From positions 17,338 through 60,236 of the forward strand of contig NZ_CADP01000011.1 of assembly GCF_000285295.1 (NCBI RefSeq): 42,899 nt of DNA, in the 5' to 3' direction. Under the pieces are notes generated by a model, which did no database searches, was not told where the DNA came from, and was given only the letters and a program-made list of their open reading frames with translations. A program made the position numbers and the translations under genes. Shown here piece after piece: positions 1 through 7,843 of the stretch. This DNA is from Komagataeibacter europaeus LMG 18890 (lineage in GTDB: Bacteria; Pseudomonadota; Alphaproteobacteria; Acetobacterales; Acetobacteraceae). Position 1 is the first letter of the stretch, and each line of letters starts with the position of its first letter.

Positions 1-360
1 GCCGTTGCGGCGGTAACAAGCCCGAGGAAATTCCGACGCCCACCGGGTGCCGATTGTGTATCCGACGCGTTTTCCATCGGAGTGTTTTTATCGCGAACCC
101 GTTTCAAAAGAAAGGGCATACCGTATCCGGATGCGTCCTTATCCACCGGTGCAAAAAGACGCGGCCAGGGGCGGGAAAGCACCGTTCCCTGGCTGTCGTG
201 GCCCGGTCGTGCGGGGCCATGGGGCAAGGCCGTGCATGCATGGATCCGGGACATGCGTGTCATAATGATGCACGAACCGGTATCCGGGCTGTGCCGGACG
301 GCAATTCACGCTACATTGTGCCCTGTCCCGCCCGATCGGGCATGCATGTGGAGATCAATC
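1..360. other. Leading stretch without a convincing gene
   Basis: I see no supported gene here. Open frames cross the stretch, but they are only 5' extensions of the frames used by the two genes that follow, and their translations are rich in Arg, Cys and His without family features. The last bases carry the ribosome binding site of the Pmp3-like gene (GGAG at 350-353). Confidence 0.6.
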
Positions 361-549
361 ATGCGGCTTATCCTTGCCCTTCTGCTGCCGTGGCTACAGT
401 TCTTTACGATTGGCCGCCCCTTTGCCGGCATCATCTGTCTTGTTCTGCAGGTGACCGTGATCGGGTGGATACCGGCCGCGATCTGGTCGGTCTATGCGCT
501 GAGCCAGTACACCACCGATCGCAAGATCGCATCCCTGCGACGGTCCTGA
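361..549 (+). CDS. YqaE/Pmp3-like small membrane protein
   Basis: A 62-residue, very hydrophobic protein with two predicted membrane helices (about residues 2-22 and 24-46) and a short basic tail. The second helix has the VIGWIPAAIWSVYAL pattern, which matches the GWIPG-type motif of the YqaE/Pmp3 family. Members are small inner-membrane proteins linked to membrane potential and salt or cold stress; that role is family knowledge. The start is chosen because GGAG lies 7 bases upstream, although the frame is open further 5'. Glutaredoxin 2 begins 8 bases downstream on the same strand, so the two are probably co-transcribed. Confidence 0.75.
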   Translation: MRLILALLLPWLQFFTIGRPFAGIICLVLQVTVIGWIPAAIWSVYALSQYTTDRKIASLRRS

Positions 550-557
550 AAATCCGT

Positions 558-1202
558 GTGAAACTTTATATCTACGATCACTGCCCGTTCTGCGTGAAAG
601 CCCGGATCATTTTCGGGCTCAAGCACCTGCCGGTCACCGATGTGGTGCTGCTTAATGATGATGTCAGCACGCCAACCCGGATGATCGGGCGCAAGATGGT
701 GCCCATACTGGAAACCGACGGACATTTCATGGGCGAAAGCATGGATATCGTCGCCCATGTTGACGCCATGGATGGCCATCCCCTGCTGACCGGGCCAACG
801 CGCCCCGAAACAGGCCGGTGGCTACGGGACGCGCAGCAGGCCTTCATCCGCCTGGCGCTGCCCCGGTTTGCCGCAGCCCCCTTTGCGGAATTCGCAACGA
901 CAGGCGCGCGGCTGTATTTTATCGAAAACAAGGAAGCCATGATCGGCCCCTTCAGCACGTGCCTGGCTGAAAGCGCCGCCCTGCGGGCCAGCGTGAACGC
1001 TGACCTTGCCCGTCTTGCCAGGCTGATCCAGCGCCCCGATGCAGTCAACGGCACGCTGTCTACCGATGATATTCACCTGTTTGCCCACCTGCGCAGCCTG
1101 ACGATCGTGGCGGGACTCGACTGGCCCATGCCGGTGCGGGCATATTGCCAGCACATGTCCCAGGCCACCGGCATCCCCTTGCTGGATCACATGGCGGCCT
1201 GA
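558..1202 (+). CDS. grxB: Glutaredoxin 2 (GrxB), GTG start
   Basis: A 214-residue protein very close in layout to E. coli GrxB. The N-terminal thioredoxin-like domain begins with KLYIYDHCPFC, and the CPFC redox site is at residues 9-12. It continues with LLNDD, TPTRMIG, VPIL and ESMDIV motifs, and an all-helical GST-like C-terminal domain ends in PLLDHMAA. GrxB reduces disulfides and glutathione-mixed disulfides in the cytoplasm using glutathione. The GTG at 558 is chosen because the GrxB family starts exactly there and upstream residues have no counterpart. There is no strong ribosome binding site, so translation may be coupled to the Pmp3-like gene ending 8 bases before. Confidence 0.93.
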   Translation: MKLYIYDHCPFCVKARIIFGLKHLPVTDVVLLNDDVSTPTRMIGRKMVPILETDGHFMGESMDIVAHVDAMDGHPLLTGPTRPETGRWLRDAQQAFIRLALPRFAAAPFAEFATTGARLYFIENKEAMIGPFSTCLAESAALRASVNADLARLARLIQRPDAVNGTLSTDDIHLFAHLRSLTIVAGLDWPMPVRAYCQHMSQATGIPLLDHMAA

Positions 1203-1306
1203 ACGGTTGCGCATGGGTCAGGTGGGGATACGGAAATGCATGGCAACTGTCAGGCCGTCCTGACCGTTTCCCCCGCATGACACCATGGCGGACAGGGGGA
1301 CACTCC

Positions 1307-1498
1307 ATGTCAGAATTATATGAAACCGGACAGCCGTATGAACGCCGCCGTTCCACACCGTTCGAGGTCTGGATCCGACGGTCGCTGCATGCCCGTTTCG
1401 ATATGGTCTGCAGCGAGAAATTTCCTGTTGAAATCCAGGGGGAATTTGACCTGTGCTGCGCCACCTACCCCCATATGGAACATGACAGGGACGCCTGA
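1307..1498 (+). CDS. Small NepR-like protein (putative anti-sigma factor)
   Basis: A 63-residue protein preceded by a purine-rich AGGGGG sequence at a plausible distance. Its middle reads WIRRSLHARFDMVCSEKFP. I align this, from memory of the family and without gaps, with the NepR core I-G-R-x-L-R-x-x-Y-D-x-V-x-x-E-P-x-P; the Ile, Arg, Leu, aromatic, Asp, Val, Glu and Pro positions all agree in spacing. NepR binds the EcfG sigma factor and is released by PhyR in the alphaproteobacterial general stress response. No ecfG or phyR lies next to it here, which is unlike the usual arrangement. It could instead be an unrelated short protein; the assignment rests on one motif. Confidence 0.5.
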   Translation: MSELYETGQPYERRRSTPFEVWIRRSLHARFDMVCSEKFPVEIQGEFDLCCATYPHMEHDRDA

Positions 1499-1777
1499 TG
1501 GCGGGAACACATAAACAGACCGGTCAGGTGTGGATTTTTTTGACCTGACCTGTTCCGAGTCCCGCAGTCACTTGCATAAAGTGGCCGGAAAAGAAAGCGG
1601 GGGAATCGCTCTCATGGCGGAAAATAGCCATTTATTGTCTCTTTACCGCAACACGAACCTAGATTCGCAAGCCTGAATTTGTGTTGAAGGCCTGTGGATA
1701 AGTCTGTTGACGTTTTGGGACTCAGGCCATGGAAATGCAGAGTCTTCTCTTTTTCGTGATTTGTTCCTGACCTATGT
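1499..1777. other. Intergenic stretch with one inverted repeat
   Basis: No gene is seen. The two flanking genes converge on this region. It contains a perfect 8-bp inverted repeat, GGTCAGGT at 1522-1529 and ACCTGACC at 1543-1550, whose 13-base loop holds a T7 run. This could be a hairpin ending the upstream small gene, but the T run is in the loop and not after the stem, so it is not a classical intrinsic terminator. Confidence 0.4.
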
Positions 1778-2413
1778 TCAGGCAGGCAGGCGCAGGATGA
1801 CCGTATCGTGTTCCACTGCCTGCCATTCACGTTTCAGAATGGGCGCGCGGGCACCTTCAGACGCAACGGGATGATCAATCCGCCATGGATTGCCATTCAG
1901 GCGCACGGCTGTCCAGCCATCGGGCTTATCGCCATCGGGCACAAGCCCGACAAGGGTCATGTCCGTCATGGGATCATAACAGGCAAACTGCCGGGCGCAG
2001 TTCTGGAACACCAGTTGCACACAGTCATGGGACTGACGCGGGCGCATCAGGTGGACCAGCAGGGTTCCACCCCGTTTTGCCGCATCATTGAATATCAGGC
2101 TGCCGCCACCGGGCCGTATCTCCACCGGCAGGATGGTCACGGTCTCGGAAATGGCATGGTTGAAGACGATCGTCCCGCCATCAAGACCCAGAAGCCCATG
2201 GTTCCATCCATGCAGTTCAGACAGATTCATGCTTAGCCACGCACCGGGACAGGCAAGGATGGACCGCAGGTGGTCAGGGTGAGGTTGACTGCTTTCCCGA
2301 TGGGACCGGGCCAGGACCGACCGGATCGTGGCCATGTCAAAATGACCCGCGCCAAAGATTACCTGCCCCTCGCTGTATGAAACAGCTGTTGCAGAACCGT
2401 ACCGCCTGCCCAT
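1778..2413 (-). CDS. Hypothetical protein of unknown family
   Basis: A 211-residue protein that I do not recognise. It has no signal peptide or membrane helix and looks rich in beta strands (GGGSLIFNDAAKRGGTLLVHL, TVILRLPA). It contains two cysteines close together in a VFQNCARQFACYDP segment and a PHPDHLRSILACPGAWLSMN segment. The start at 2413 has an AGGGG sequence about 11 bases upstream; a later ATG at about 2335 (MATIRSVLARS) is an alternative. It stands alone between a convergent small gene and an AT-rich stretch. Codon use matches its neighbours and the frame is uninterrupted, which supports a real gene, but no function can be given. Confidence 0.6.
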   Translation of the reverse strand: MGRRYGSATAVSYSEGQVIFGAGHFDMATIRSVLARSHRESSQPHPDHLRSILACPGAWLSMNLSELHGWNHGLLGLDGGTIVFNHAISETVTILPVEIRPGGGSLIFNDAAKRGGTLLVHLMRPRQSHDCVQLVFQNCARQFACYDPMTDMTLVGLVPDGDKPDGWTAVRLNGNPWRIDHPVASEGARAPILKREWQAVEHDTVILRLPA

Positions 2414-2583
2414 GTAGTACCATCCCCTGTCACATCCGCATGTCCCCCTGCAGGAAAGATGCTGAATAATTTTTTTGCTGATCTGCTTTGTAAAAAACTC
2501 AAAATTAAAATTTCATGTGCTTCAAATGATAAGCTATCAATACAGCCTCAGAATTTTTCAGTATGTTTCGTATTGTATTTGTT
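2414..2583. other. AT-rich intergenic stretch
   Basis: This stretch is markedly AT-rich compared with its surroundings, especially 2461-2583, which carries runs of T and A. It lies upstream of the leftward unknown gene and just beyond the photolyase end. It probably holds the promoter of the unknown gene and the photolyase terminator, but I cannot fix either one. Confidence 0.35.
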
Positions 2584-4092
2584 TTACGTAATTTTTACCA
2601 AACCATAAACCAGTGCAGGCTTGAATATCCGGTACGGAAATCCCTGAACGACCTGAACATATATTAAGGTGGATGCATGGGAGCGGCCAGATGTCATAAG
2701 GCCTTCCATGCCGCAAGTGCGCGCGCGTCCGCCGGCAAGATCAACAATGGGCGCAGGGTAGCCACCCGGGGCGGATGGTCCGGCCTTCCATGGCGCATGG
2801 ATGTATTTATTGGGCAGATGGGCGATTTCCGGCACCCATTTGCGGACATAATCACCGGCGGGATCGAATTTCTCCCCCTGTGCGACGGGATTGAATACCC
2901 GGAAATAGGGGGCCGCATCCAGTCCGCACCCGGCAACCCATTGCCAGTTGAAGGGATTGCTGGCGGCATCCGCGTCCACCAGCGTATCAGCAAACCACGC
3001 CTCGCCCACACGCCAGTCTAGCAGCAGGTGCTTGGTCAGGAACGACGCCACGACCATCCGCACGCGATTATGCATCCAGCCCGTGTGCCATAACTCACGC
3101 ATGCCCGCATCAATGATGGGGTAGCCGGTTTTCCCCTTCTGCCAGGCCCGCAGGGCCACCGGATCATGCCGCCAGGGCATGTTGTCGTATTCAGGGCGCA
3201 GGTTGCCGGTACCCATGCCGGGGAAGTCAAACAGGGTCGCATGCGCGAAATCCCGCCATCCCATCTCACTCAGGAAACAGGTGCTATCCTGGTCGCCCGG
3301 TCCCAAAGTCTCCACCGCGTGCCAGACCTGCCGGGGGGATACATGGCCGAAGCGCAGATAGGGCGACAGCCCCGACGTGGCTGGCTGCGCAGGCAGTTCA
3401 CGCTGCGTGGCATAGCCGTGGACCCGTTCCGCGACGAAGGCATCCAGCCGGGCATGGGCCGCCGCCTCCCCCGGTTGCCACTGCGCACGCAGGCCCTGTG
3501 CCCAGTCCGGTCGCACCGGCAGCAGGGCAAGATCGGCAGGCTGCACCAGATGGTCCCCGATTTCAGGGGGGACCACGGCAAAAGCAGGCTGGTCGGGTGC
3601 GGGCAGTGGTGGCAGGGGTGGCCCCTTTGCCTGCACGGCACGCCACCATGGCGTGAAGACACGAAAGGGCGTGCCCTGTTTGGTCCGGACCTGCCATGGT
3701 TCATGCAGCATGTTGCCGGGGTGGCTGTGCGCATCAACGCCACGCGCCTTCAACGCCGCCTTCACGTCTGTATCCACCTGCCGGGCACGGGGGCCATAGC
3801 GCCGGTTCCACACCACCGCCCCCGCGCCCGTCCGCGCGGCCAGCCACAAGACGCTTTCATGCGTATCCCCGGCCATGATGCATAACCGGCCACCCTGCGC
3901 GCGCAGGTCATGGTCCAGCGCCGACAGCGCACCATGCAGCCACCATTTTTCAGCCCCGCCCAGGGGGAAAGCCGGATCATGGACATACAGGCACACGACC
4001 CGTCCCCGTGACGCAGCATCACACAGGGCGGGATTGTCCCCAAGACGCAGGTCGTCGCGGAACCACATGATGGTCGGGGCGGTGTCAGGCAT
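2584..4092 (-). CDS. phrB: Deoxyribodipyrimidine photolyase with a frameshifted C-terminus
   Basis: A class I CPD photolyase that repairs UV pyrimidine dimers in DNA using FAD and blue light. The N-terminal antenna domain starts MWFRDDLRLGDNPAL. The FAD-binding domain shows TSGLSPYLRFGHVSPRQVW, EMGWRDFAHATLFDFP, GYPIIDAGMRELWHTGWMHNR and NPFNWQWVAGCGLDAAPYFR. All motifs are intact up to residue 453 (PIVDLA). After that the reading frame continues into a 49-residue tail unlike any photolyase. In the next frame, from about 2730 to a stop at 2694, the DNA encodes ADARALAAWKAL, the usual ending, which would give a normal 465-residue enzyme. One extra base within 2731-2736 (GCCGGC) explains this. 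It may be a real late frameshift or a sequencing error. The enzyme core is probably functional. Confidence 0.92.
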   Translation of the reverse strand: MPDTAPTIMWFRDDLRLGDNPALCDAASRGRVVCLYVHDPAFPLGGAEKWWLHGALSALDHDLRAQGGRLCIMAGDTHESVLWLAARTGAGAVVWNRRYGPRARQVDTDVKAALKARGVDAHSHPGNMLHEPWQVRTKQGTPFRVFTPWWRAVQAKGPPLPPLPAPDQPAFAVVPPEIGDHLVQPADLALLPVRPDWAQGLRAQWQPGEAAAHARLDAFVAERVHGYATQRELPAQPATSGLSPYLRFGHVSPRQVWHAVETLGPGDQDSTCFLSEMGWRDFAHATLFDFPGMGTGNLRPEYDNMPWRHDPVALRAWQKGKTGYPIIDAGMRELWHTGWMHNRVRMVVASFLTKHLLLDWRVGEAWFADTLVDADAASNPFNWQWVAGCGLDAAPYFRVFNPVAQGEKFDPAGDYVRKWVPEIAHLPNKYIHAPWKAGPSAPGGYPAPIVDLAGGRARTCGMEGLMTSGRSHASTLIYVQVVQGFPYRIFKPALVYGLVKIT

Positions 4093-4195
4093 GGTTGGCT
4101 GTATTCCGCTCGGGTTGATGCGCAGTCATTATGACCCTGTGTGGGACACAAGTCCCCGGCCAGTCAAATACGGCGCGATCCGTGCGGGGGCGCGT

Positions 4196-4516
4196 TCAGT
4201 GCGTTGGGGCGACTTCCCGGGCCACGGCGGCATCTTCCTGCTTGTGTTCCGCGTCCTGTGCCTCGTCATCCTCGAACATGGCGCGACATTTGGGGGAAAG
4301 CTGGCTGAGCTTGCTTTCCAGGCATTCCGTCATCAGTTTTTCATTCGGAATGTCAAGAAAGCATAGCCGGAACACATCATTCTTGCACGCACTGGCCTGG
4401 TCCTCGCGCCCTGCGGCATGGGCACCGGTACTGGCCAGCACGACAGCCATGGTAAAATGGACTGTCCAGATCAGGCCGTGCGTTCCGTAACGGCGCACGG
4501 CGGGAATGCATTGCAT
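4196..4516 (-). CDS. Cys-rich secreted protein (GLG1-like repeat)
   Basis: A 106-residue exported protein. The start at 4516 is chosen because GGGAG lies 8 bases upstream; the frame is open further 5'. Residues 1-35 form a signal peptide with a hydrophobic core (LIWTVHFTMAVVLASTG) and an AHA cleavage site. The mature part has four cysteines in the pattern ACKNDVFRLC...ECLESKLSQLSPKC, which resembles one unit of the Cys-rich GLG1/FGFR-type repeat seen in small proteobacterial periplasmic proteins. The tail is acidic (EDDEAQDAEHKQEDAA). Function in bacteria is not known to me. The photolyase gene begins about 100 bases downstream on the same strand, so the two may share a transcript. Confidence 0.65.
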   Translation of the reverse strand: MQCIPAVRRYGTHGLIWTVHFTMAVVLASTGAHAAGREDQASACKNDVFRLCFLDIPNEKLMTECLESKLSQLSPKCRAMFEDDEAQDAEHKQEDAAVAREVAPTH

Positions 4517-4761
4517 CGGGCTGTCTCCCTTCAGAAATGACATGGCAATTTTTGTTATATCATCCAGCGCATTGCACTTTGCCGCCTGAGTCAAGACACA
4601 TCCACGCAGTGCAGCCATCATGACATGATGAATGGATGGCGCGGGGAAAGTTCCCGCAGTCTTTTGCGCCTGACTTCATAAATCCGTGATGGGACAAATC
4701 CCGTCCATCCTTCGTTGGCCCCAGTATCCCTGACCACTGATTGATGAAGGAGCATACCACC

Positions 4762-5118
4762 ATGGCCAATGCAGCAACGGACCAGATCGGACATGCCGCA
4801 GACAAGGTTGCAGATACGCTGACGGGGGCACGCACCGATACGTCGGGCCTCATGAGTGCGGTCATTGCCTATATGGGCGACGCTGACAGCCCCGGACGGC
4901 GCGAACTGCATGACCGGGCGCGCAAGGCGGGACTGGCGGCGCAGGTCACGCAGTGGGAAAACCACCCGACCAATACCCCGGCCGATGAAAATGTGGTGAC
5001 CCGTCTGATCCCCGCCCCGGTCATCGAGCGTTTCTCCGCCGAGACGGGATTATCCCGCAACGCCACCATCAAGGGCCTGTCCGACCTGCTGCCCCACCTG
5101 TCGCGACTGGATGGCTGA
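4762..5118 (+). CDS. YidB-like (DUF937) protein
   Basis: A 118-residue cytoplasmic protein. The start is set by GAAGGAG 9 bases upstream. The C-terminal half follows the YidB/DUF937 layout: a Gly-Leu helix (RKAGLAAQVTQW), then a polar linker (NHPTNTPADENVV), a short helix (IPAPVIERFSAETGLS), and a terminal LSDLLPHLSRLDG that matches the family's L-x-x-x-LP ending. The N-terminus replaces the usual Gln-rich start with an Ala/Asp-rich helix. The molecular role of YidB is not established. It is divergent from the Cys-rich secreted protein, with about 245 bases of shared upstream region. Confidence 0.7.
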   Translation: MANAATDQIGHAADKVADTLTGARTDTSGLMSAVIAYMGDADSPGRRELHDRARKAGLAAQVTQWENHPTNTPADENVVTRLIPAPVIERFSAETGLSRNATIKGLSDLLPHLSRLDG

Positions 5119-5221
5119 TATACGCCCATGACCTGCGGGGGGCCATGTTTCCTGTTTGCATGGCCGCCCGTGGGCTTATGATCGTCCATCTGACAATTCA
5201 GCAAGCAGGCAGGACGGGTTC

Positions 5222-5983
5222 ATGAACAGCGTCAATTCCACCCCCGCACAATCATCCGGCGTCGTGATCGTGACGGGCGGCAGCCGGGGCATCGGGCATG
5301 CCATAAGCAGCCTGCTGGCACGTGAAGGCCATGCCGTCGCCATCAATTACGCCGCCAACGCCGCCCCGGCGGAAGAACTGGCCCGCACCATCACGGCCAG
5401 TGGCGGCCGCGCGCTGGCGATCCGGGCCGATGTCTCGAAGCCCGAAGAAATCCATGCCCTGTTCGAACGCGCGACCGAACTCGGGCCGCTTGCGGGGCTG
5501 GTCAACAATGCAGGCATTACCGGCACGAAGGTGCGCATTGATGAACAGACTGCCGAAACGCTGGATACCCTGTTCAACATCAATGTCCGCGCCACCATGC
5601 TGGCGGCGGGCGAAGCCGTGCGCCGCATGTCCACCCGCCATGGCGGAAAGGGCGGGGTGATCGTGAACCTGTCATCGGTTGCCGCCCGTCTGGGCGGGCT
5701 GCCGGGGCTGGTGCCCTATGCCGCGACCAAGGCGGCGGTCGAGACCTTCACCCGTGGCCTGGCCAACGAGGTCGCGCATGAGGGCATACGCGTCAATGTG
5801 GTCGCCCCCGGCCTGACCGCGACAGACATGGTATCACCGGAAACCGCGAAGCTGGCGGAAACCGTCGTGCCCATGGGACGTGTCGGGCATGTGGATGAAA
5901 TCGCGCAGGCGGTGGCCTTTCTCCTTTCCCCCGCATCATCATATATGACAGGAAGCGTGATGACGGTGTCCGGCGGTCGCTAA
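5222..5983 (+). CDS. Short-chain dehydrogenase/reductase (FabG-like)
   Basis: A 253-residue classical SDR oxidoreductase. The Rossmann cofactor motif TGGSRGIG is at residues 18-25 and NNAG at 95-98. The catalytic Ser, Tyr and Lys are seen as NLSSVAARLGG (about residue 152) and YAATK (Y166, K170). The C-terminus SPASSYMTGSVMTVSGGR is typical of the family. A basic Arg after the glycine motif suggests NADP(H) preference, which is an inference. The start at 5222 is the natural family start; the frame extends 22 codons upstream without similarity. The next gene, an ABM-type monooxygenase, follows after 34 bases, so the two form a likely operon. The substrate cannot be told from sequence. Confidence 0.9.
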   Translation: MNSVNSTPAQSSGVVIVTGGSRGIGHAISSLLAREGHAVAINYAANAAPAEELARTITASGGRALAIRADVSKPEEIHALFERATELGPLAGLVNNAGITGTKVRIDEQTAETLDTLFNINVRATMLAAGEAVRRMSTRHGGKGGVIVNLSSVAARLGGLPGLVPYAATKAAVETFTRGLANEVAHEGIRVNVVAPGLTATDMVSPETAKLAETVVPMGRVGHVDEIAQAVAFLLSPASSYMTGSVMTVSGGR

Positions 5984-6017
5984 GGTCAGTCCGGCTACAG
6001 AACAGGAGAAGCACAGC

Positions 6018-6332
6018 ATGTACATTGCCATGAACCGTTTCCGTATCCCGCCTGAAAACGAACAGGAATTCCGTGAACGCTGGCTGGGGCGCGAAGTCCA
6101 CCTGCGCACCGTGCCAGGCTTTGTCAGTTTCCAGTTCCTCAAGGGGCCGACGCATGAGGATTACATCCTCTATGCCTCGCACACCGTGTGGGAATCGTAT
6201 GAAGCCTTTGTCGGCTGGACGCAGTCGGAACAGTTCCGCGCCGCCCATGCCCATGCGGGCAACCGCAAGCCGCTCATGGCTGGTCCCCCGGTGTTCGAGG
6301 GTTTTGAAGTCCTGCAGGACATCGAAAACTGA
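6018..6332 (+). CDS. Antibiotic biosynthesis monooxygenase (ABM) family protein
   Basis: A 104-residue single-domain protein of the dimeric alpha/beta-barrel type. The features are an opening strand MYIAMNRFRI, PENEQEFRERW, then VPGFVSFQFLKGPTHEDYILYASHTVWESYEAFVGWTQSEQF, a pattern shared by ABM-domain and heme-degrading monooxygenases such as HmoB/IsdG relatives. These proteins act on small aromatic or tetrapyrrole substrates in the cytoplasm; the substrate here is unknown. AGGAGA lies about 9 bases before the start. It follows the SDR gene closely and is followed by an intergenic repeat (6371-6464) that may end the transcript. Confidence 0.85.
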   Translation: MYIAMNRFRIPPENEQEFRERWLGREVHLRTVPGFVSFQFLKGPTHEDYILYASHTVWESYEAFVGWTQSEQFRAAHAHAGNRKPLMAGPPVFEGFEVLQDIEN

Positions 6333-6370
6333 CCTGATGGTCCCAGCCAGGAAACGAGCTGACAATAACA

Positions 6371-6464
6371 GGAAGTTTTTGGTGAAGCTTTTTTCAGAAA
6401 GCTTCTAGAAACGCCGCCTTTTTGGAAAAGGTGGCACCCAAAAACTTTTATTTGTTTTTATCAG
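6371..6464 (+). repeat. Dispersed intergenic repeat, copy A
   Basis: Reference copy of the repeat family. The outer arms GTTTTTGGTG (6375-6384) and CACCCAAAAAC are complementary with one bulge. Inside lie two hairpins, GAAGCTTT...AAAGCTTC and CCGCCTTTTT...AAAAGGTGG. It sits between the ABM gene and the gluconolactonase gene and could act as a terminator or RNA structure. A conserved flank ending in TTTTTATCAG follows. Confidence 0.8.
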
Positions 6465-6516
6465 CAGGTTATTTTGAAATAATCCTTCCATTCATAAACA
6501 GCAGAAAGACGTTTTC

Positions 6517-7731
6517 ATGCCGCCAGCCTCCCCTGCGCTCCATCCCGGCCGGCGTGCCATACTTGCCGGGGGGCTGGCCACGGGGGGCCTGTGGGCCAGC
6601 GGACTGCACGCCCGCGCGGCAACAACCGTGGAAAATCTGCCACAACCGTCCAGCGTCATCTCAAACCCGCCGCGGCAATGGGGGGCGGATGCACCGGTCA
6701 CGCCCCTGCCGGACCCGGACATACTGGTGCTGGATCCCGGCTTCGGCAATCTGGCCTATGCCAATGCCGGGCTGAAACTGGCATGGCGCGGCGGGGGATG
6801 GCTGGAGGGGCCGGCATGGAACAGCGAGGGACGCTTCCTGCTGCTGAGCGACACGATCCGCGCCCAGCAGTACCGCTATCTGTGGGAAAACGGCGCGGTT
6901 TCGGTCTTTCGCGACCATTCCTACAACAGCAACGGCAATGCCTTTGATAACGAGGGCCGTCTTGTCAGTTGCGAACACGGCATGCGCCGCGTGGTCCGGT
7001 GGGAACATGACGGGTCATGCCACGTACTGGCCGACAGTTACGGCGGCGCGCCGCTGAACTCCCCCAATGACGTGGCGATCCACCCGGATGGCAGCGTCTG
7101 GTTTACCGATCCCGGTTATGGCGACACGATCGTGGAAGGCCACCCGGATGCCCCCGGCGCACCGGCCAACCGGGGCGGTGTCGAACGCTGGACGCTGGAT
7201 GGGGAAGTCGTGACCCAGTTTGGCGGCCACAGGCGGCAGGAAGACCATGTCTTCCGCGTGGACCCGGCCACCGGCGATGTCCGCGCCGTGCTGACGCAGC
7301 AGCAGTTGCCGGACCCGAACGGGATTGCGTTCTCTCCGGATGGAAAGATCGTCTATGTCATTTGCGATGGCCCCGGGCCGGGACAGAACGGGCATGGCGG
7401 CGACCAGCATATCCATGCGGGCGACGTGGCGGGGGGCGAGGTACACAACCTGCGCCCCTTTGCCGACATGATGCTGAACGGCCACCAGATGATCCCCGAT
7501 GGCATGCGCACCGACATTTTTGGCAATCTGTGGTGTGGGGCCAACGGGCCGCTGGGGCTGTGTGGCGTGGTGGTGTACAATCCCCACGGCCACATGATCG
7601 GGCGGCTGCGCCTGCCACGCGGGGTATCGAACCTGACTTTTGGCGGCCCCAAGCGCGATGTGCTGTTCATGTGCGCGGGTGACGCGCTGTTTACCCTGCA
7701 GGTCAACACGCAGGGGGCTGCGCCTTCGTAA
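6517..7731 (+). CDS. Periplasmic gluconolactonase (SMP-30 family)
   Basis: A 404-residue lactonase of the SMP-30/gluconolaconase/LRE family, a six-bladed beta-propeller that uses a divalent metal to open sugar lactones. The N-terminus has a Tat-type signal (GRRAILAGGLATGGLWASG, cleavage near HARA), so the enzyme should fold in the cytoplasm and act in the periplasm. Candidate metal ligands are seen in WLEGPAW (E97), SPNDVAIHPDGSVWFTDPG and PNGIAFSPDGK. In acetic acid bacteria, membrane-bound glucose dehydrogenase makes gluconolactone in the periplasm, and this enzyme would hydrolyse it to gluconate; that link is established physiology plus inference. The gene stands alone between repeat copies A and B. 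Confidence 0.9.
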   Translation: MPPASPALHPGRRAILAGGLATGGLWASGLHARAATTVENLPQPSSVISNPPRQWGADAPVTPLPDPDILVLDPGFGNLAYANAGLKLAWRGGGWLEGPAWNSEGRFLLLSDTIRAQQYRYLWENGAVSVFRDHSYNSNGNAFDNEGRLVSCEHGMRRVVRWEHDGSCHVLADSYGGAPLNSPNDVAIHPDGSVWFTDPGYGDTIVEGHPDAPGAPANRGGVERWTLDGEVVTQFGGHRRQEDHVFRVDPATGDVRAVLTQQQLPDPNGIAFSPDGKIVYVICDGPGPGQNGHGGDQHIHAGDVAGGEVHNLRPFADMMLNGHQMIPDGMRTDIFGNLWCGANGPLGLCGVVVYNPHGHMIGRLRLPRGVSNLTFGGPKRDVLFMCAGDALFTLQVNTQGAAPS

Positions 7732-7743
7732 TGTCTTGTCTGG

Positions 7744-7840
7744 AAAATAAAAGGGTTTGGGTGCCGCCTTTTTTCAAGAAGGCGGCGTTTAACGAAGCTT
7801 TTTGAAAAAAGCCTCACCAAAAACCTTTGTCTGTTTTCAG
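7744..7840 (-). repeat. Dispersed intergenic repeat, copy B (reverse orientation)
   Basis: A full copy in the opposite orientation to copy A, lying exactly between the converging 3' ends of the gluconolactonase and fumarase genes. The second hairpin (GCCGCCTTTTTTC...AAGGCGGC) and first hairpin (GAAGCTTTTTG...AAAAGCCTC) are present. The outer arms differ from copy A in ways that mostly keep the pairing (AAAGG...CCCTTTT). The position suggests a bidirectional terminator. Confidence 0.8.
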
Positions 7841-7843
7841 GTA

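Noticed and set aside
54-557. A 168-codon 5' extension of the glutaredoxin 2 reading frame
   Set aside because: The extension overlaps the Pmp3-like gene in another frame, has no similarity to glutaredoxins, and the family start matches the GTG at 558.
1693-1701. A perfect DnaA box (TGTGGATAA), with a one-mismatch relative at 139-147
   Set aside because: A single perfect box is not an origin. There is no cluster, no AT-rich unwinding region beside it and no dnaA or parAB genes.
3166-3885. A 239-codon rightward frame inside the photolyase gene
   Set aside because: It is antisense to a well-supported gene and is a by-product of high GC content; its translation is rich in Arg, Gly and Pro without family features.
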